Under the pieces are notes generated by a model. That model saw only the letters and a list, made by a program, of their open reading frames with translations. It searched no databases and was not told the origin of the DNA. From positions 1 through 64,000 of the forward strand of contig JAGFXR010000010.1 of NCBI GenBank assembly GCA_017861365.1: 64,000 bases of DNA, read 5' to 3'. Source of the stretch: Oscillospiraceae bacterium. GTDB lineage: Bacteria; Bacillota; Clostridia; Oscillospirales; Oscillospiraceae. Shown in pieces: positions 10,601-18,316 of the stretch. Position 1 is the stretch's first letter. Each line of letters starts with the position of its first letter. Both the position numbers and the translations under genes were made by a program.

Positions 10601-11050
10601 GTTTAAGTCATAACGCTCCTCTGCCCGGAGAGTTCTGCTCGTCTGGAGAAACACGTCCCTCGGCATGGTGCGCTGAAGAAGTCCTTCCACCGTGGCGATG
10701 ACCAGCGGGGCCTCCCCCTCCAGCATGGCGCGCATGACGGAAAGCCGCCGATGCTCCCATTGACGGGACACGGTGGCTGTCTGGTGAAAAATCAATTCCC
10801 TGGAGGTCAGTCTCAGCGGCTCCCGCCCGGCAAAGATCAGCAGGTCGCCCGCCAGGCGGTCTCCCTCGTCCTCGTCAGCACAAATGATGACCACAGGCCG
10901 CTCCAGTGTTTCCATCAGCGCCGCGGCAAACTGCGCCCGGTGAACCGGCGCCAGTCCGCTGACCACCGCTGGGCATTTCCCGCCTTCCAGCGCGGCGGAA
11001 AGCCGTCTGAATTCAGGTATCTGACCCACAATCTGCGTCAATTGCTTCAT
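7664..11050 (-). CDS. mfd: Mfd: transcription-repair coupling factor
   Basis: An 1128-residue superfamily 2 DNA translocase that removes stalled RNA polymerase and recruits UvrA. It has the expected layout: N-terminal UvrB-like domains, the CarD-like RNA polymerase interaction domain (DLVVHETHGIGRFAG), a RecG-like helicase core with Walker A GDVGYGKTE near residue 612 and DEEQ box near 711, motif VI region QIRGRVGRSNRRGHAY, and a C-terminal TRCF regulatory domain. Length is normal for Firmicutes. RBS GGAGAAG lies before the ATG. It follows pth by 83 bases in the conserved prs-pth-mfd order; the fin, ctc and spoVT genes often found here in Bacillus are absent. Confidence 0.98.
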   Translation of the reverse strand: MKQLTQIVGQIPEFRRLSAALEGGKCPAVVSGLAPVHRAQFAAALMETLERPVVIICADEDEGDRLAGDLLIFAGREPLRLTSRELIFHQTATVSRQWEHRRLSVMRAMLEGEAPLVIATVEGLLQRTMPRDVFLQTSRTLRAEERYDLNELSDYLAKAGYVRCGQVEGVGQFSVRGGILDFFSPAHHLPVRVEFWDNEIDSMGLFDAESQRRTLPLKEAVILPAGEVLTGLSGGEAALGGDRELPHVYPQMATAADYLPQDAVVCFSESGRVAERAKNYLWQMEEDCKILLENQVIKGENAVFARSMEELALVLERFPVCYFDSFAASSYPIAPRTVLSVMAKQLPSFGGSLETAVGDLEHYHSETISAVVLVSSERRALNLQSLLRERSIRTAVDFALHELPQKGKAVIAVGGLSAGFEYPGAGFAVLTEGQPPAPGRKKRPRADSGRQKLESYADLSVGDLVVHETHGIGRFAGMVKMPVDGVEKDYVKLTYAGADALYVPATQLDMVAKYIGGGEDDGTKKLSRLGGTDWEKAKSRARKAVAELAKGLIQLYAERQRLAGYAFGSDTAWQKEFEDQFEYEPTEDQMRCIGEIKRDMERPLPMDRLLCGDVGYGKTEVAFRAVMKCVMEGKQAAILVPTTVLARQHFLNAKQRFAKYPVVIDTVNRFRTAAQIRSTLGALGAGHVDVLIGTHRLLQKDVKFKELGLLVVDEEQRFGVSHKEKLKELSRQVDVLTLSATPIPRTLNMALSGIRDMSTIEEPPADRQPVQTYVLEHDWSVLADAMRREIERGGQAYYLHNRVETIDRAAFRISDLLGERARVGVAHGKMTEEQLGGVMQRMTDGELDVLVCTTIIETGIDIPNVNTLIIEDADKLGLAQLHQIRGRVGRSNRRGHAYMTYRQGKVLTEVAAKRLSAIREYAEFGSGFKIAMRDLEIRGAGNVLGPEQSGFLMSVGYDLYLKLLEEAVLEERGEVSPSASECAADLTVVASIPEGYVPSPEQRMDLYRRIARIRREEQADDLTDELIDRYGEPPRPVNNLIAVALLRGAAALCGITEISQKGSSLTFALNHLALERVSKLCAQDTYKGRLLFSAGERPYLALRVKSGEDVLRLARRLVDDFTSAEPET

Positions 11051-11133
11051 ATTCTTCTCCGGCTTTGATCTATCAAAATTTGTGCCGCGAAGCCCGGGCG
11101 CGCATTGCTCCTCAAAGCCCGCGGCGCGCAGCT

Positions 11134-11724
11134 TCAGTTGAACCGGGCCATGGCTTTGTCCGAACCCTGGGCGATATACGCCTCCACCGCGTCGGCGGCG
11201 CGGCGAACCGCCCCCTCCATGATCGTCCGATCCTCAGAAGAAAATTTGCCCAGAACCCAGTCCGCCAGGTCAGAATCCCGAAAGGGCTTCTCCCCCACGC
11301 CGACTTTAATCCTGGGAAAGCTCTCCGTGCCCAGATGGGCGATGATACTCTTCAGTCCGTTGTGACCCCCTGCCGAGCCTGATGTCCGAATACGAAGCTT
11401 TCCCACGGGAAGGGACACGTCGTCGCACACCACCAGCACCCGCTCAGGGGGAATTTTATAAAACCGGGCGGCCTCTCCCGCCGCCTCGCCGGAGAGATTC
11501 ATATAGGTCACTGGCTTCATCAGCAGCACCCTGGCGCCGCCGATGGCGGCGGTGTTGGTCAGCGCGCGGTGCTTGAGCCGCTGCACCGGGATGCGGCTGC
11601 GCTCCGCCAGTTCATCGCATACCACAAAACCTATATTATGCCTCGTGTTCTCATATTGATCACCCGGATTTCCCAAAAACACAGCCAGCCATTCGGGGCC
11701 TCCGCTTTTTGATCCAAACAGCAT
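11134..11724 (-). CDS. pth: Peptidyl-tRNA hydrolase
   Basis: A 196-residue cytoplasmic esterase that recycles peptidyl-tRNAs released from the ribosome. Family motifs are present: GNPGDQYENTRHNIGF with the catalytic His in NTRHN, the MKPVTYMNLSG segment and the VVCDDVSLPVGKLRIR block, then GSAGGHNGLKSI. The start at 11724 has GAGGG upstream. The N-terminus has about ten extra residues before the usual LAVFLGNPG start. It belongs to the minus-strand pth-mfd run and is downstream of prs, from which a terminator-like hairpin separates it. Confidence 0.96.
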   Translation of the reverse strand: MLFGSKSGGPEWLAVFLGNPGDQYENTRHNIGFVVCDELAERSRIPVQRLKHRALTNTAAIGGARVLLMKPVTYMNLSGEAAGEAARFYKIPPERVLVVCDDVSLPVGKLRIRTSGSAGGHNGLKSIIAHLGTESFPRIKVGVGEKPFRDSDLADWVLGKFSSEDRTIMEGAVRRAADAVEAYIAQGSDKAMARFN

Positions 11725-11799
11725 ACCAAACCCTCATTCTGATGTGATGTCCGCCGCGTAAAGCGAGTGCGCCCCGCGTTGGGAAGCCGGTATGGCTCC

Positions 11800-11835
11800 A
11801 AAAAAACAACAAACAGGAGCGGGCATGGCGCCCGC
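11800..11835 (-). terminator. Probable terminator of prs
   Basis: GCGGGC/GCCCGC hairpin (11819-11835), followed on the minus strand after about 11 bases by a run of seven T. The distance between stem and T-run makes it only a moderate terminator, so some read-through into pth is likely. Confidence 0.55.
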
Positions 11836-11921
11836 CCCCCAGCTTGCCAATCAACTCTGCTAAGGTTCAAACGCCTCGCAGAGCGTTCGCCGCCACGGCG
11901 AAAAGTTGAATCAGGGCTTTC

Positions 11922-12881
11922 TCAGGTGAACAATTTCGAGACGGAGATCTCTTCGTAGATGCGGTCAATGGCCTCGGCAAACATGTGAGCCACCGAGAGG
12001 TATTTAATCTTATCACAGGAGAGGCCGGGCCGCGCGGGAATGGTGTCGAGAAAATAGGCTTCCTTAATGACGCTGGCTTCAATCCGCTCAACAGCGGAGC
12101 CAGACAGCACCCCGTGGCTGGCACAGGCATAAACCTCAGTGGCTCCGCCGATCTCCATCAGAGCTTTTGCCGCTCCGCAGAGAGAGCCGCCGGTGTCCAC
12201 CATATCGTCAAACAAAATAACGCTTTTCCCCTTGACCTCTCCGATGATGTTCATCACCTCGGAGGAGTTTGCCTTCTGGCGGCGCTTGTCCACAATGGCA
12301 AGGGGCATGCCCAGCTTCTGAGCGAAGGCGCGGGCGCGGGCAACCGAGCCAACGTCGGGGGACACCACGATGGTGCTGTTTTGCTTGTCCGCGAATTTTT
12401 GAGAGAAGCAGTTGACAAAGATGGGGGATCCCATCAGATTGTCCACCGGGATGTCAAAAAAGCCCTGAATTTGAGACGCGTGAAGATCCATGGTCAGCAC
12501 CCGGTCGGCGCCCGCCCGGGTAATCAGATTAGCCACCAGCTTTGCGGAAATGGGATCGCGGGGTTTGGTTTTGCGATCCTGCCGGGCGTATCCGAAATAA
12601 GGAACCACCGCGGTGATCCGCCCGGCGGAAGCCCGCTTGAGCGCGTCAATCATAATGAGCATTTCCATCAGATTGTCGTTCACCGGGGCACAGGTGGACT
12701 GCACGACAAACACATCCGCGCCGCGGACGGTCTCGAAGATGGATACAAAGTTTTCCCCGTCGGAAAAGGAACCGACCTCAGCGTTTCCCAGCGGGAGATT
12801 CAGATCCTGACAGATGGCTTCCGCCAGAAGCTTGTTGGAGTTGCCTGCAAAAATTTTAACCTCTTTGCCATGGGCGATCAT
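11922..12881 (-). CDS. prs: Ribose-phosphate pyrophosphokinase (PRPP synthetase)
   Basis: A 319-residue class I PRPP synthetase making 5-phosphoribosyl diphosphate from ribose 5-phosphate and ATP for purine, pyrimidine, His and NAD synthesis. Visible: the N-terminal IFAGNSNKLLAEAI block, the flexible-loop region YFGYARQDRK, the metal/ribose motif MDLHASQIQGFF, and the PRPP-binding loop DDMVDTGGS. An in-frame GTG at 12890 is possible, but the AGAGAGGA RBS sits only two bases from it; the ATG at 12881 has proper spacing and gives the usual N-terminus. It is transcribed away from the BTAD regulator at 13216. Confidence 0.96.
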   Translation of the reverse strand: MIAHGKEVKIFAGNSNKLLAEAICQDLNLPLGNAEVGSFSDGENFVSIFETVRGADVFVVQSTCAPVNDNLMEMLIMIDALKRASAGRITAVVPYFGYARQDRKTKPRDPISAKLVANLITRAGADRVLTMDLHASQIQGFFDIPVDNLMGSPIFVNCFSQKFADKQNSTIVVSPDVGSVARARAFAQKLGMPLAIVDKRRQKANSSEVMNIIGEVKGKSVILFDDMVDTGGSLCGAAKALMEIGGATEVYACASHGVLSGSAVERIEASVIKEAYFLDTIPARPGLSCDKIKYLSVAHMFAEAIDRIYEEISVSKLFT

Positions 12882-13215
12882 GGTAACCACATTCCTCTCT
12901 GCACATACATATCAATTATATCAATCCTGTCCGTTGGAACACCGCACCGGTTCGCACCGGCGCGGGTTTTTACAGCATTAACTCATACGTCCATTATTGT
13001 ACCAAATTTTTTTTGCTTTTGCACGGTTATTTTCGATCTTTTGTTTATTTTTTAGCAATGATAAAAAATCAGCTCCCAATCAGGTAATTTTTTTAAAAAT
13101 TTTTATATTATTATGGAAATTTAAGTGGTAATTCCAGGCTTTCTATGATATACTACCTTTAAAAAGTTGCAATATTTTGCATAATAAATTTTTTCTCGGG
13201 AGGTAATCACCGTTT
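12882..13215. other. 334-base divergent intergenic region between prs and the BTAD regulator
   Basis: No ORF with a credible start. The prs-proximal third is GC-rich and holds an imperfect hairpin (12942-12965) followed on the plus strand by TTTTT. The rest is strongly AT-rich, with A and T runs. A TATAAT-like hexamer lies in minus orientation near 12915-12921 and TATACT in plus orientation near 13149, but neither has a convincing -35 box. No TTATCCACA-type DnaA box was seen. Confidence 0.5.
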
Positions 13216-14424
13216 ATGCATTTTGACGAAATTACTTCTTCACCGCGGGTTGCGCGAGTATCTGTACTGGGCGGACTGACCATTGAATGGAACGGAGCCG
13301 TGCTGACGGACGAAATTAACCGCTCCCTAAAGCTCTGGAATGTCCTCGCCTACCTCATCATTCACCGCGACCAGCCCGTACCGCAGTCGGAATTTATCGA
13401 ACAATTCTGGCCGGGTGAACATGGGGCAAATCCGACCAATGCATTAAAAACTCTTTTGTACCGCATTCGTGTCCTTTTAGAATCGGTTTTTGGTTCGGAT
13501 ATCCAGCCCATTCTGTCCCTGCGGGGCAGCTACTGCTGGAACAAGGCAATTCCCTGCGATCTGGATATTGACCATTTTGACTTGCTCTATGCGCAGGCCT
13601 CCAAGCTGTCTTCTCCCGTTCAGGAGCGTATGACGCTGTATGAACAGCTCATTGAGCTCTACCGGGGCGATTTTCTTCCCAAGCTTGCAAATCAGACGTG
13701 GGTCGTCTCCATTTCCGCCCGCTATCACAATCTGTTCCTGCAGGCGGTCAAGGATTACGCCGTTCTGCTGGAGGACGCCCAGCGCTATGAGGATATGGCG
13801 GTGGTCTGCACCCGGGCCGGAGCGTTTGACCTTCTGGACGAAGATCTCCACATCCTGATGATTCGGGCGCTCCTTCGCCAGGGCAAAGACGCCGCCGCCC
13901 TCAGGCACTATGAGGACACCTGCGACATGCTCTACAAAAACCTGGGAGCCCGTCCTTCGGCGGAGCTGCAGGCGCTCTACAGCGAGATTATGGCTGTGGA
14001 GCAGGAGCTTGAAACCGATCTGACCCTGATCCAGAAGGATCTGACGGAAACCGCCAACCGTCCAGGCGCCTTTTTCTGTGAATACGGTTTTTTCCGCGAA
14101 GCGTACCGGCTTGAGGCGCGCCGGGCCACCCGCTCCGGCGCCAGCGTCCACATCGCGCTTCTGACCGTGGCGCTGCCCGACGGAGGGACACCTCCCCTGA
14201 AAGCCTTGAACGCCACCATGGATCAGGTTCAGGAGGTTTTGGTGGGCAACCTGCGCCGAGGAGACGTTGTCGCGCGGTACAGTGCCGCGCAGTACGTACT
14301 TATGCTGCCGGCAGCCAATTTTGAGGACACACAGTCTGTGCTCGACCGCACCATAGCGGCTTTTTACCGGCAGCACCGGCGCAGCTATCTGAAGCTGACC
14401 GCCAAAATCCGAGCTGTGGAATAA
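13216..14424 (+). CDS. BTAD/SARP-like transcriptional regulator with degenerate GGDEF-like C-terminus
   Basis: 402 residues. Residues about 12-100 form an OmpR-type winged helix as in SARP regulators (VLGGLTIEWNG; LAYLIIHRDQPVPQSEFIEQFWPGE). Residues about 110-270 are helical repeats of the bacterial transcriptional activation domain (LYRGDFLP; ALRHYEDTCDMLYKNLGARPSAELQALY). The last 120 residues resemble a GGDEF fold, but the signature is replaced (GDVVARYSAAQYVLMLP, with SAAQY where GGDEF is expected), so cyclic-di-GMP synthesis is not expected. It is probably a cytoplasmic DNA-binding activator. RBS GGGAGG precedes the ATG. It lies upstream of the transglutaminase-like gene and the pilus-like operon, which are possible targets (inference). 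Confidence 0.82.
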   Translation: MHFDEITSSPRVARVSVLGGLTIEWNGAVLTDEINRSLKLWNVLAYLIIHRDQPVPQSEFIEQFWPGEHGANPTNALKTLLYRIRVLLESVFGSDIQPILSLRGSYCWNKAIPCDLDIDHFDLLYAQASKLSSPVQERMTLYEQLIELYRGDFLPKLANQTWVVSISARYHNLFLQAVKDYAVLLEDAQRYEDMAVVCTRAGAFDLLDEDLHILMIRALLRQGKDAAALRHYEDTCDMLYKNLGARPSAELQALYSEIMAVEQELETDLTLIQKDLTETANRPGAFFCEYGFFREAYRLEARRATRSGASVHIALLTVALPDGGTPPLKALNATMDQVQEVLVGNLRRGDVVARYSAAQYVLMLPAANFEDTQSVLDRTIAAFYRQHRRSYLKLTAKIRAVE

Positions 14425-14599
14425 GCTGCGGAGCACTGAAACAAAGCCTCTGCCCCGGCTCGCTTCACGGCGGCGGGGTTCTGCCATATTCCGAAACGTT
14501 TACCGTTCCTGTAAGTCATGCGGACAAGCCCCGCCGAAGCGGATTCTTTCTTGTACCATCTGTCGATTGCTGTAATATAATAAAAGGGAGGCCAAGCAT

Positions 14600-15529
14600 A
14601 TGATATTCAAAAACAAAAAGTGGTTTAGTTCCGCGCTCGCCGTCGCGCTGGTTGCAGCAGTGGTATTCGGACTGGTTATTAACAGTGCGGATGCTGCAAA
14701 AAATGAGCCGCCCTCCTCCATTCCGGAAAAAGAAGAGGTTCAGACCGGAGTGACTGTTTACAGCAATGAGAAAGCGGCGGTGGATGCCTCCAACCTGACG
14801 GAGGGTTATATTTTAGTCTCCTACACCGGCGGTCAGGATGTGAAAATCAAGGTTCAGATCGCAAAGAGCGGCGGCGTAACCTACACCTACAACCTTAATA
14901 ATCAGGGCGAATATGAAACATTCCCGCTGACTGAGGGCGACGGTTCTTATACAGTGAAGGTGTTTGAAAATACGGAGGGCACCAAGTATGCCACCGCCTA
15001 TTCCTGTACCCTGGACCTGACGCTGCGGAATGATTTTCTCCCCTTCCTCTATGCCAACCAGTATGTCAACTTTACGTCCGACTCGGATGTGGTGAAAACC
15101 GCCGCCGAGCTGACAAACGGCATTACCGACGAATACAGCCAGCTCACCACCGTTTATCATTACGTGGTTGACAATTTTTCTTATGACTACGACTTGGCGG
15201 CAACGGTGACCTCAGGGTATATCCCCGATGTGGACGCGGTACTGTCCAGCCGGAAAGGCATCTGTTTTGATTATGCCGCGGTGATGACCGCCATGCTCCG
15301 CAGCCTGAACCTGCCCTGTAAGCTGGTTGTGGGCTATGCGGGTGATGTCTACCACGCGTGGATCAATGTCTATCTGGACGGCACCGGTTGGGTTGACCAG
15401 GTGATCTATTTTGACGGTCAGGACTGGACGCTGATGGATCCCACTTTTGTATCCACCGGGCAAAACAGTTCTGAAGTGCAGCAATATGTAACAAACTCCG
15501 CGAACTATACGCAGAAATACGCCTACTGA
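14600..15529 (+). CDS. Exported transglutaminase-like (cysteine protease fold) protein
   Basis: 309 residues with an N-terminal signal/anchor (KKWFSSALAVALVAAVVFGLVI). An unassigned beta-rich region spans about residues 45-140 and a transglutaminase-core domain about 170-290. The triad is visible: Cys in SSRKGICFDYA, His in DVYHAWINVY and Asp in TLMDPTF. Bacterial members are generally secreted or cell-surface proteases or crosslinkers; the substrate here is unknown. RBS AAAGGGAGG is just upstream. A hairpin at 15667 ends the unit before the GspF-like gene. Domain assignment is firm, function is not. Confidence 0.85.
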   Translation: MIFKNKKWFSSALAVALVAAVVFGLVINSADAAKNEPPSSIPEKEEVQTGVTVYSNEKAAVDASNLTEGYILVSYTGGQDVKIKVQIAKSGGVTYTYNLNNQGEYETFPLTEGDGSYTVKVFENTEGTKYATAYSCTLDLTLRNDFLPFLYANQYVNFTSDSDVVKTAAELTNGITDEYSQLTTVYHYVVDNFSYDYDLAATVTSGYIPDVDAVLSSRKGICFDYAAVMTAMLRSLNLPCKLVVGYAGDVYHAWINVYLDGTGWVDQVIYFDGQDWTLMDPTFVSTGQNSSEVQQYVTNSANYTQKYAY

Positions 15530-15666
15530 GGCCAACCTGCACGATCCTTCTGCATTGGTGAGGACGTCTTTTTATCTGGGACATTATCCGCCGGATACGG
15601 GCAAGCTTTACGCCGCGCGGCTTCACTTGCCCCGCTCCCTCTGCTCCTGCCAATACAGGTTTCCAA

Positions 15667-15710
15667 GGGAAAGCCGCTGTTTCACAACAGTTTCTTTCCC
15701 TTCTCTTTTC
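15667..15710 (+). terminator. Probable terminator of the transglutaminase-like gene
   Basis: Two-part hairpin: GGGAAAG (15667-15673) with CTTTCCC (15694-15700), and inside it CTGTT with AACAG. It is followed by TTCTCTTTTC. It overlaps the leader of the GspF-like gene. Confidence 0.55.
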
Positions 15711-15724
15711 AAGGAGGCGCTCTC

Positions 15725-16777
15725 ATGGAATCCACAAAAGCTCCCAAACCCGCCGCGCTCCCTTTTGACTCCCTTTCCATCCTCTGTTACCAGCTGTCCC
15801 TGCTCTGCGGCGCGGGAATCCCCTCAGCGGACAGCGTGGCTATTTTGGCCGCCGATACGGACGATCCTCAGTTTCGGGCTCTGCTGTCCCGAATTCGTGA
15901 CGGATTGGACGCGGGCCGGCCTTTGTCGGAGTCACTCGGCGCGGCAGGCTCCTTTCCCTCTTATCTCCTGGACATGATTTCCATCGGTGAGCTCTCCGGC
16001 AGAACGGAGCAGGTGCTTGCCGCTCTCTCCGAGTATTATGAGAAGGAGTCTTATGTCAGCCGCGCCGCCCGGCAGGCTGTCACCTATCCCGCCATCATGG
16101 GCGTGATCGTCTCTCTGATCTTCCTCGTTCTTGTCATCCGGGTACTTCCCATTTTCCGTCAGGTGTTCGCCCAGCTGGGCATGACGATTTCGGGAACAGC
16201 CGCCAGCCTGTTGGTTTTGGGAAATGGCGCGGTTTATATTGCGGGAGCGCTGTCAGCCATTATGTCAGTCATCGCCCTGCTGGCGCTGCTGCTGTTCCAT
16301 CTCCCCGGCTGTGCCGGGCTGCGGGGAAGACTCTTTTCCCATGGTGCTGTGGGCACAGCTCTGTCCCGCAGCCGGTTTGCCAACGCCGCCAGCCTGATGT
16401 TCTCCAGCGGAATGCCGCTGGATGAACTTCTTACCCGCACCGCCGGACTTCTGTCCGACTCTCCCATTTCATCCGATATTCTCCGCTGCCGGGATCTGAT
16501 GCTGGACGGCATGCCCTTCGTCAAAGCGGTTCAAACCACCCGCCTGCTCTCTGGTCTGGACTGCGGTCTGCTTTCCGCGGGTGTACAGGCGGGCGCCTCG
16601 GAGGAGGCCATGCGGCAGATTGCCCTGCGCAGCCAGACGCACGCGGATGAGAGCCTTACGGCTCTGCTCTCCCGTTTGCAATACGTCATGCTCTATATCC
16701 TGTGCGGAGGCCTGGCTCTGCTGCTGCTGTCCGTGATGATCCCCCTTCTCGGGGTTCTCTCCGCGCTGGGAGGCTGA
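15725..16777 (+). CDS. Type II secretion/type IV pilus inner-membrane protein (GspF/PilC family)
   Basis: A 350-residue polytopic membrane platform protein. Two GspF repeats are visible: the first at about residues 15-135 (LCYQLSLLCGAGIPSADSVAIL through SYVSRAARQAVTYPAIM, then a long TM segment), the second at about 210-330 (RSRFANAASLMFSSGMPLDELL through LQYVMLYILCGGLALLLLSVMIPLLG). Three hydrophobic segments fit PilC topology. It is shorter than typical 400-residue PilC, mainly at the N-terminus. RBS AAGGAGG. It is first in a tight run of six or seven genes ending with pilT and a small unknown. It would anchor the pilus or pseudopilus assembly. Confidence 0.88.
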   Translation: MESTKAPKPAALPFDSLSILCYQLSLLCGAGIPSADSVAILAADTDDPQFRALLSRIRDGLDAGRPLSESLGAAGSFPSYLLDMISIGELSGRTEQVLAALSEYYEKESYVSRAARQAVTYPAIMGVIVSLIFLVLVIRVLPIFRQVFAQLGMTISGTAASLLVLGNGAVYIAGALSAIMSVIALLALLLFHLPGCAGLRGRLFSHGAVGTALSRSRFANAASLMFSSGMPLDELLTRTAGLLSDSPISSDILRCRDLMLDGMPFVKAVQTTRLLSGLDCGLLSAGVQAGASEEAMRQIALRSQTHADESLTALLSRLQYVMLYILCGGLALLLLSVMIPLLGVLSALGG

Positions 16778-16781
16778 TCCC

Positions 16782-17084
16782 ATGAACACCATACGCCGCG
16801 TCCTTTCGTGTTTGCTCCCCTTGGCGCTGATCCCACTGACGGTGATCCTCTTCTCCGGTTTTATGTCTCAGAAAACCTCGGCGGAACAGCTGTCTCTGGT
16901 GGAAACCGCGGTTCGCCGCGCCGCAGTGGAGTGCTATGCCACGGAGGGCTTTTATCCCCCTGATTTAAGCTATCTGACCGAATATTACGGCCTGGCGACG
17001 GACAGCACCCGGTATTTTATTGATTATCAGTACATTGCCGCCAATCTCGTGCCCGATATTACGGTGATTGCGCGCTCTGATTAA
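16782..17084 (+). CDS. Small membrane-anchored pilin-like protein
   Basis: 100 residues: a short basic N-terminus, one hydrophobic segment (about residues 8-27) and a small extracytoplasmic domain with VECYATEGFYPPDLSYLTEYYGL. The CYA-x-EG-x-YP-x-x-L pattern is common in minor pseudopilins of Clostridia. There is no classical prepilin peptidase site (G before F/M with Glu at +5), so processing is uncertain. It begins 4 bases after the GspF-like gene, which implies coupled translation. The role as a minor pilus component is inferred from context. Confidence 0.7.
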   Translation: MNTIRRVLSCLLPLALIPLTVILFSGFMSQKTSAEQLSLVETAVRRAAVECYATEGFYPPDLSYLTEYYGLATDSTRYFIDYQYIAANLVPDITVIARSD

Positions 17085-17105
17085 ATACCCGCAGGAGGGA
17101 AGGCT

Positions 17106-17591
17106 ATGTCCGGTTCGCACTATAAGTCCGGAATGCGCATCGCCGCCGTTTCGCTGGCCGCGCTGTTTGTTTTGGTTGCTATGGGGATTCTGCTGGCAGT
17201 CACCGGCGTCTACCGCAGCGTTACCGACAAGACTGATACCCATTTTACCCAGTATACCGCCGTTTCCTATGTGCTCAACCAGCTGCGCCGGGGCGACGCG
17301 GAGAACGCGTTCTCCATCGTGGCTTTCGGGGACGGCGACGCGCTTCAAATGGAGGAGCAGGACGGCTACCGTACCCTGCTCTACTGCTGGAACGGAAGCC
17401 TCATGGAGCTCTATACCGGCAATATGTTGGAACTGACGCCCGACGCGGGCGAAAGCCTGCTCAGTGCCCAGACCCTGGCTCTCACATATGAGAACAACCT
17501 GCTCACCGTCACGGTCACCAATGACGACGGCACAGTTTCGACGGTCTCATACGCACCCCGGAGCGAGAGCCTGGAGGGAGGCGGAGTATGA
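17106..17591 (+). CDS. DUF4860-like membrane-anchored protein of the pilus operon
   Basis: 161 residues with one N-terminal TM helix (about residues 11-34, AAVSLAALFVLVAMGILLAV) and a C-terminal extracytoplasmic beta-rich domain. The TQYTAVSYVLNQLRRGD stretch resembles DUF4860 proteins, found in type IV pilus clusters of Clostridia (from memory). No enzyme motif is visible. RBS GGAGGGA. Its end overlaps the next gene by four bases (ATGA). It is likely a pseudopilin-like structural component; the function is unproven. Confidence 0.72.
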   Translation: MSGSHYKSGMRIAAVSLAALFVLVAMGILLAVTGVYRSVTDKTDTHFTQYTAVSYVLNQLRRGDAENAFSIVAFGDGDALQMEEQDGYRTLLYCWNGSLMELYTGNMLELTPDAGESLLSAQTLALTYENNLLTVTVTNDDGTVSTVSYAPRSESLEGGGV

Positions 17592-17932
17592 ACCGGATCA
17601 AAAAACAGAGTCCGCTCTTTTTGACGGAGCTGATATTCAGCCTGGTAATATTCAGCCTCTGCGCTGCGGTCTGCGTCAGCCTGATTGTACGTGCCCAGAC
17701 CATTTCCACCGACAGCCGCCAGTTGTCTCAGGCGCTGATGCTGGCGGAGACGGTGGCCGAGGAGTTTAAGGCGGAACAGCCTCTGACCGAGTCCCGGGAC
17801 GGCTATCAGGTGTCCACCCAGCAACGGACGGAACACGGGGTTGCGTATCTGGACATTACGGTCTCTCTTCAGGATGAGCCGGTTTATCAGCTGACGGCGG
17901 CCCGCGTGGAACAGGAGGAGGGAGCTTCTTGA
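17588..17932 (+). CDS. Type IV pilin-like minor component
   Basis: 114 residues. The N-terminus (LFLTELIFSLVIFSLCAAVCVSLIV) is a prepilin-like hydrophobic helix with Glu in the TELIF context, although the residue before it is not the usual Gly-Phe cleavage site. The remainder resembles the VAEEFKA helix and small beta domain of GspI/GspJ-type minor pseudopilins. It overlaps the genes on both sides by four bases, so the row is translationally coupled. Confidence 0.7.
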   Translation: MNRIKKQSPLFLTELIFSLVIFSLCAAVCVSLIVRAQTISTDSRQLSQALMLAETVAEEFKAEQPLTESRDGYQVSTQQRTEHGVAYLDITVSLQDEPVYQLTAARVEQEEGAS

Positions 17933-18297
17933 AAGAACAAACCATATCCCCTCCGGGGTTCGGCATCCTGTCCATCCTGACGGTTTTGCTGGTACTGACG
18001 CTGACCGTTTTTTCCGCCCTGACCTTGATTTCCGCTTTGGCGGATCGGGATGTCTCCAACCGGGCAGCGGATTACACCACGGTATACTATGCCGCCGACA
18101 CCTCCGCCGTTGAGTCCGTTTCGGCATTGATGTCCGGCACGGAATCCGGGTTGGAGGACTCTTTTCCCATCAACGACACACAGTCCCTGTCCATTCATGT
18201 GATCCGCTCGGGCGACTCGTTTGAGGTTTTGCTATGGCAGGTTTACAGTACCGACGAAACAATTCCCGCCTCGACGCTCCCTGTCTGGCGCGGCTGA
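17929..18297 (+). CDS. Small membrane-anchored protein of the pilus operon, TTG start
   Basis: 122 residues. It starts at TTG (17929), overlapping the previous stop, with AGGAGGAGGGAG as a strong RBS. A hydrophobic helix (about residues 13-37) is preceded by PPGFGILSILTVLLVL, like the N-terminus of PilX/GspK-type proteins. The rest is a short soluble domain without recognised motifs. Position among pilin-like genes and before pilT suggests a minor pseudopilin or assembly factor. Confidence 0.66.
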   Translation: MKEQTISPPGFGILSILTVLLVLTLTVFSALTLISALADRDVSNRAADYTTVYYAADTSAVESVSALMSGTESGLEDSFPINDTQSLSIHVIRSGDSFEVLLWQVYSTDETIPASTLPVWRG

Positions 18298-18316
18298 CCT
18301 TAGGGAGAGATCAACT

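Noticed and set aside
12882-13215. AT-rich divergent region as a possible replication origin
   Set aside because: Gene orientation switches here, but no DnaA boxes were seen and dnaA/dnaN are not adjacent.
14551-14581. TATAAT and TTGTAC upstream of the transglutaminase-like gene
   Set aside because: Spacer is 19 bases and the predicted start of transcription would fall on the RBS, so this is not convincing as a promoter.
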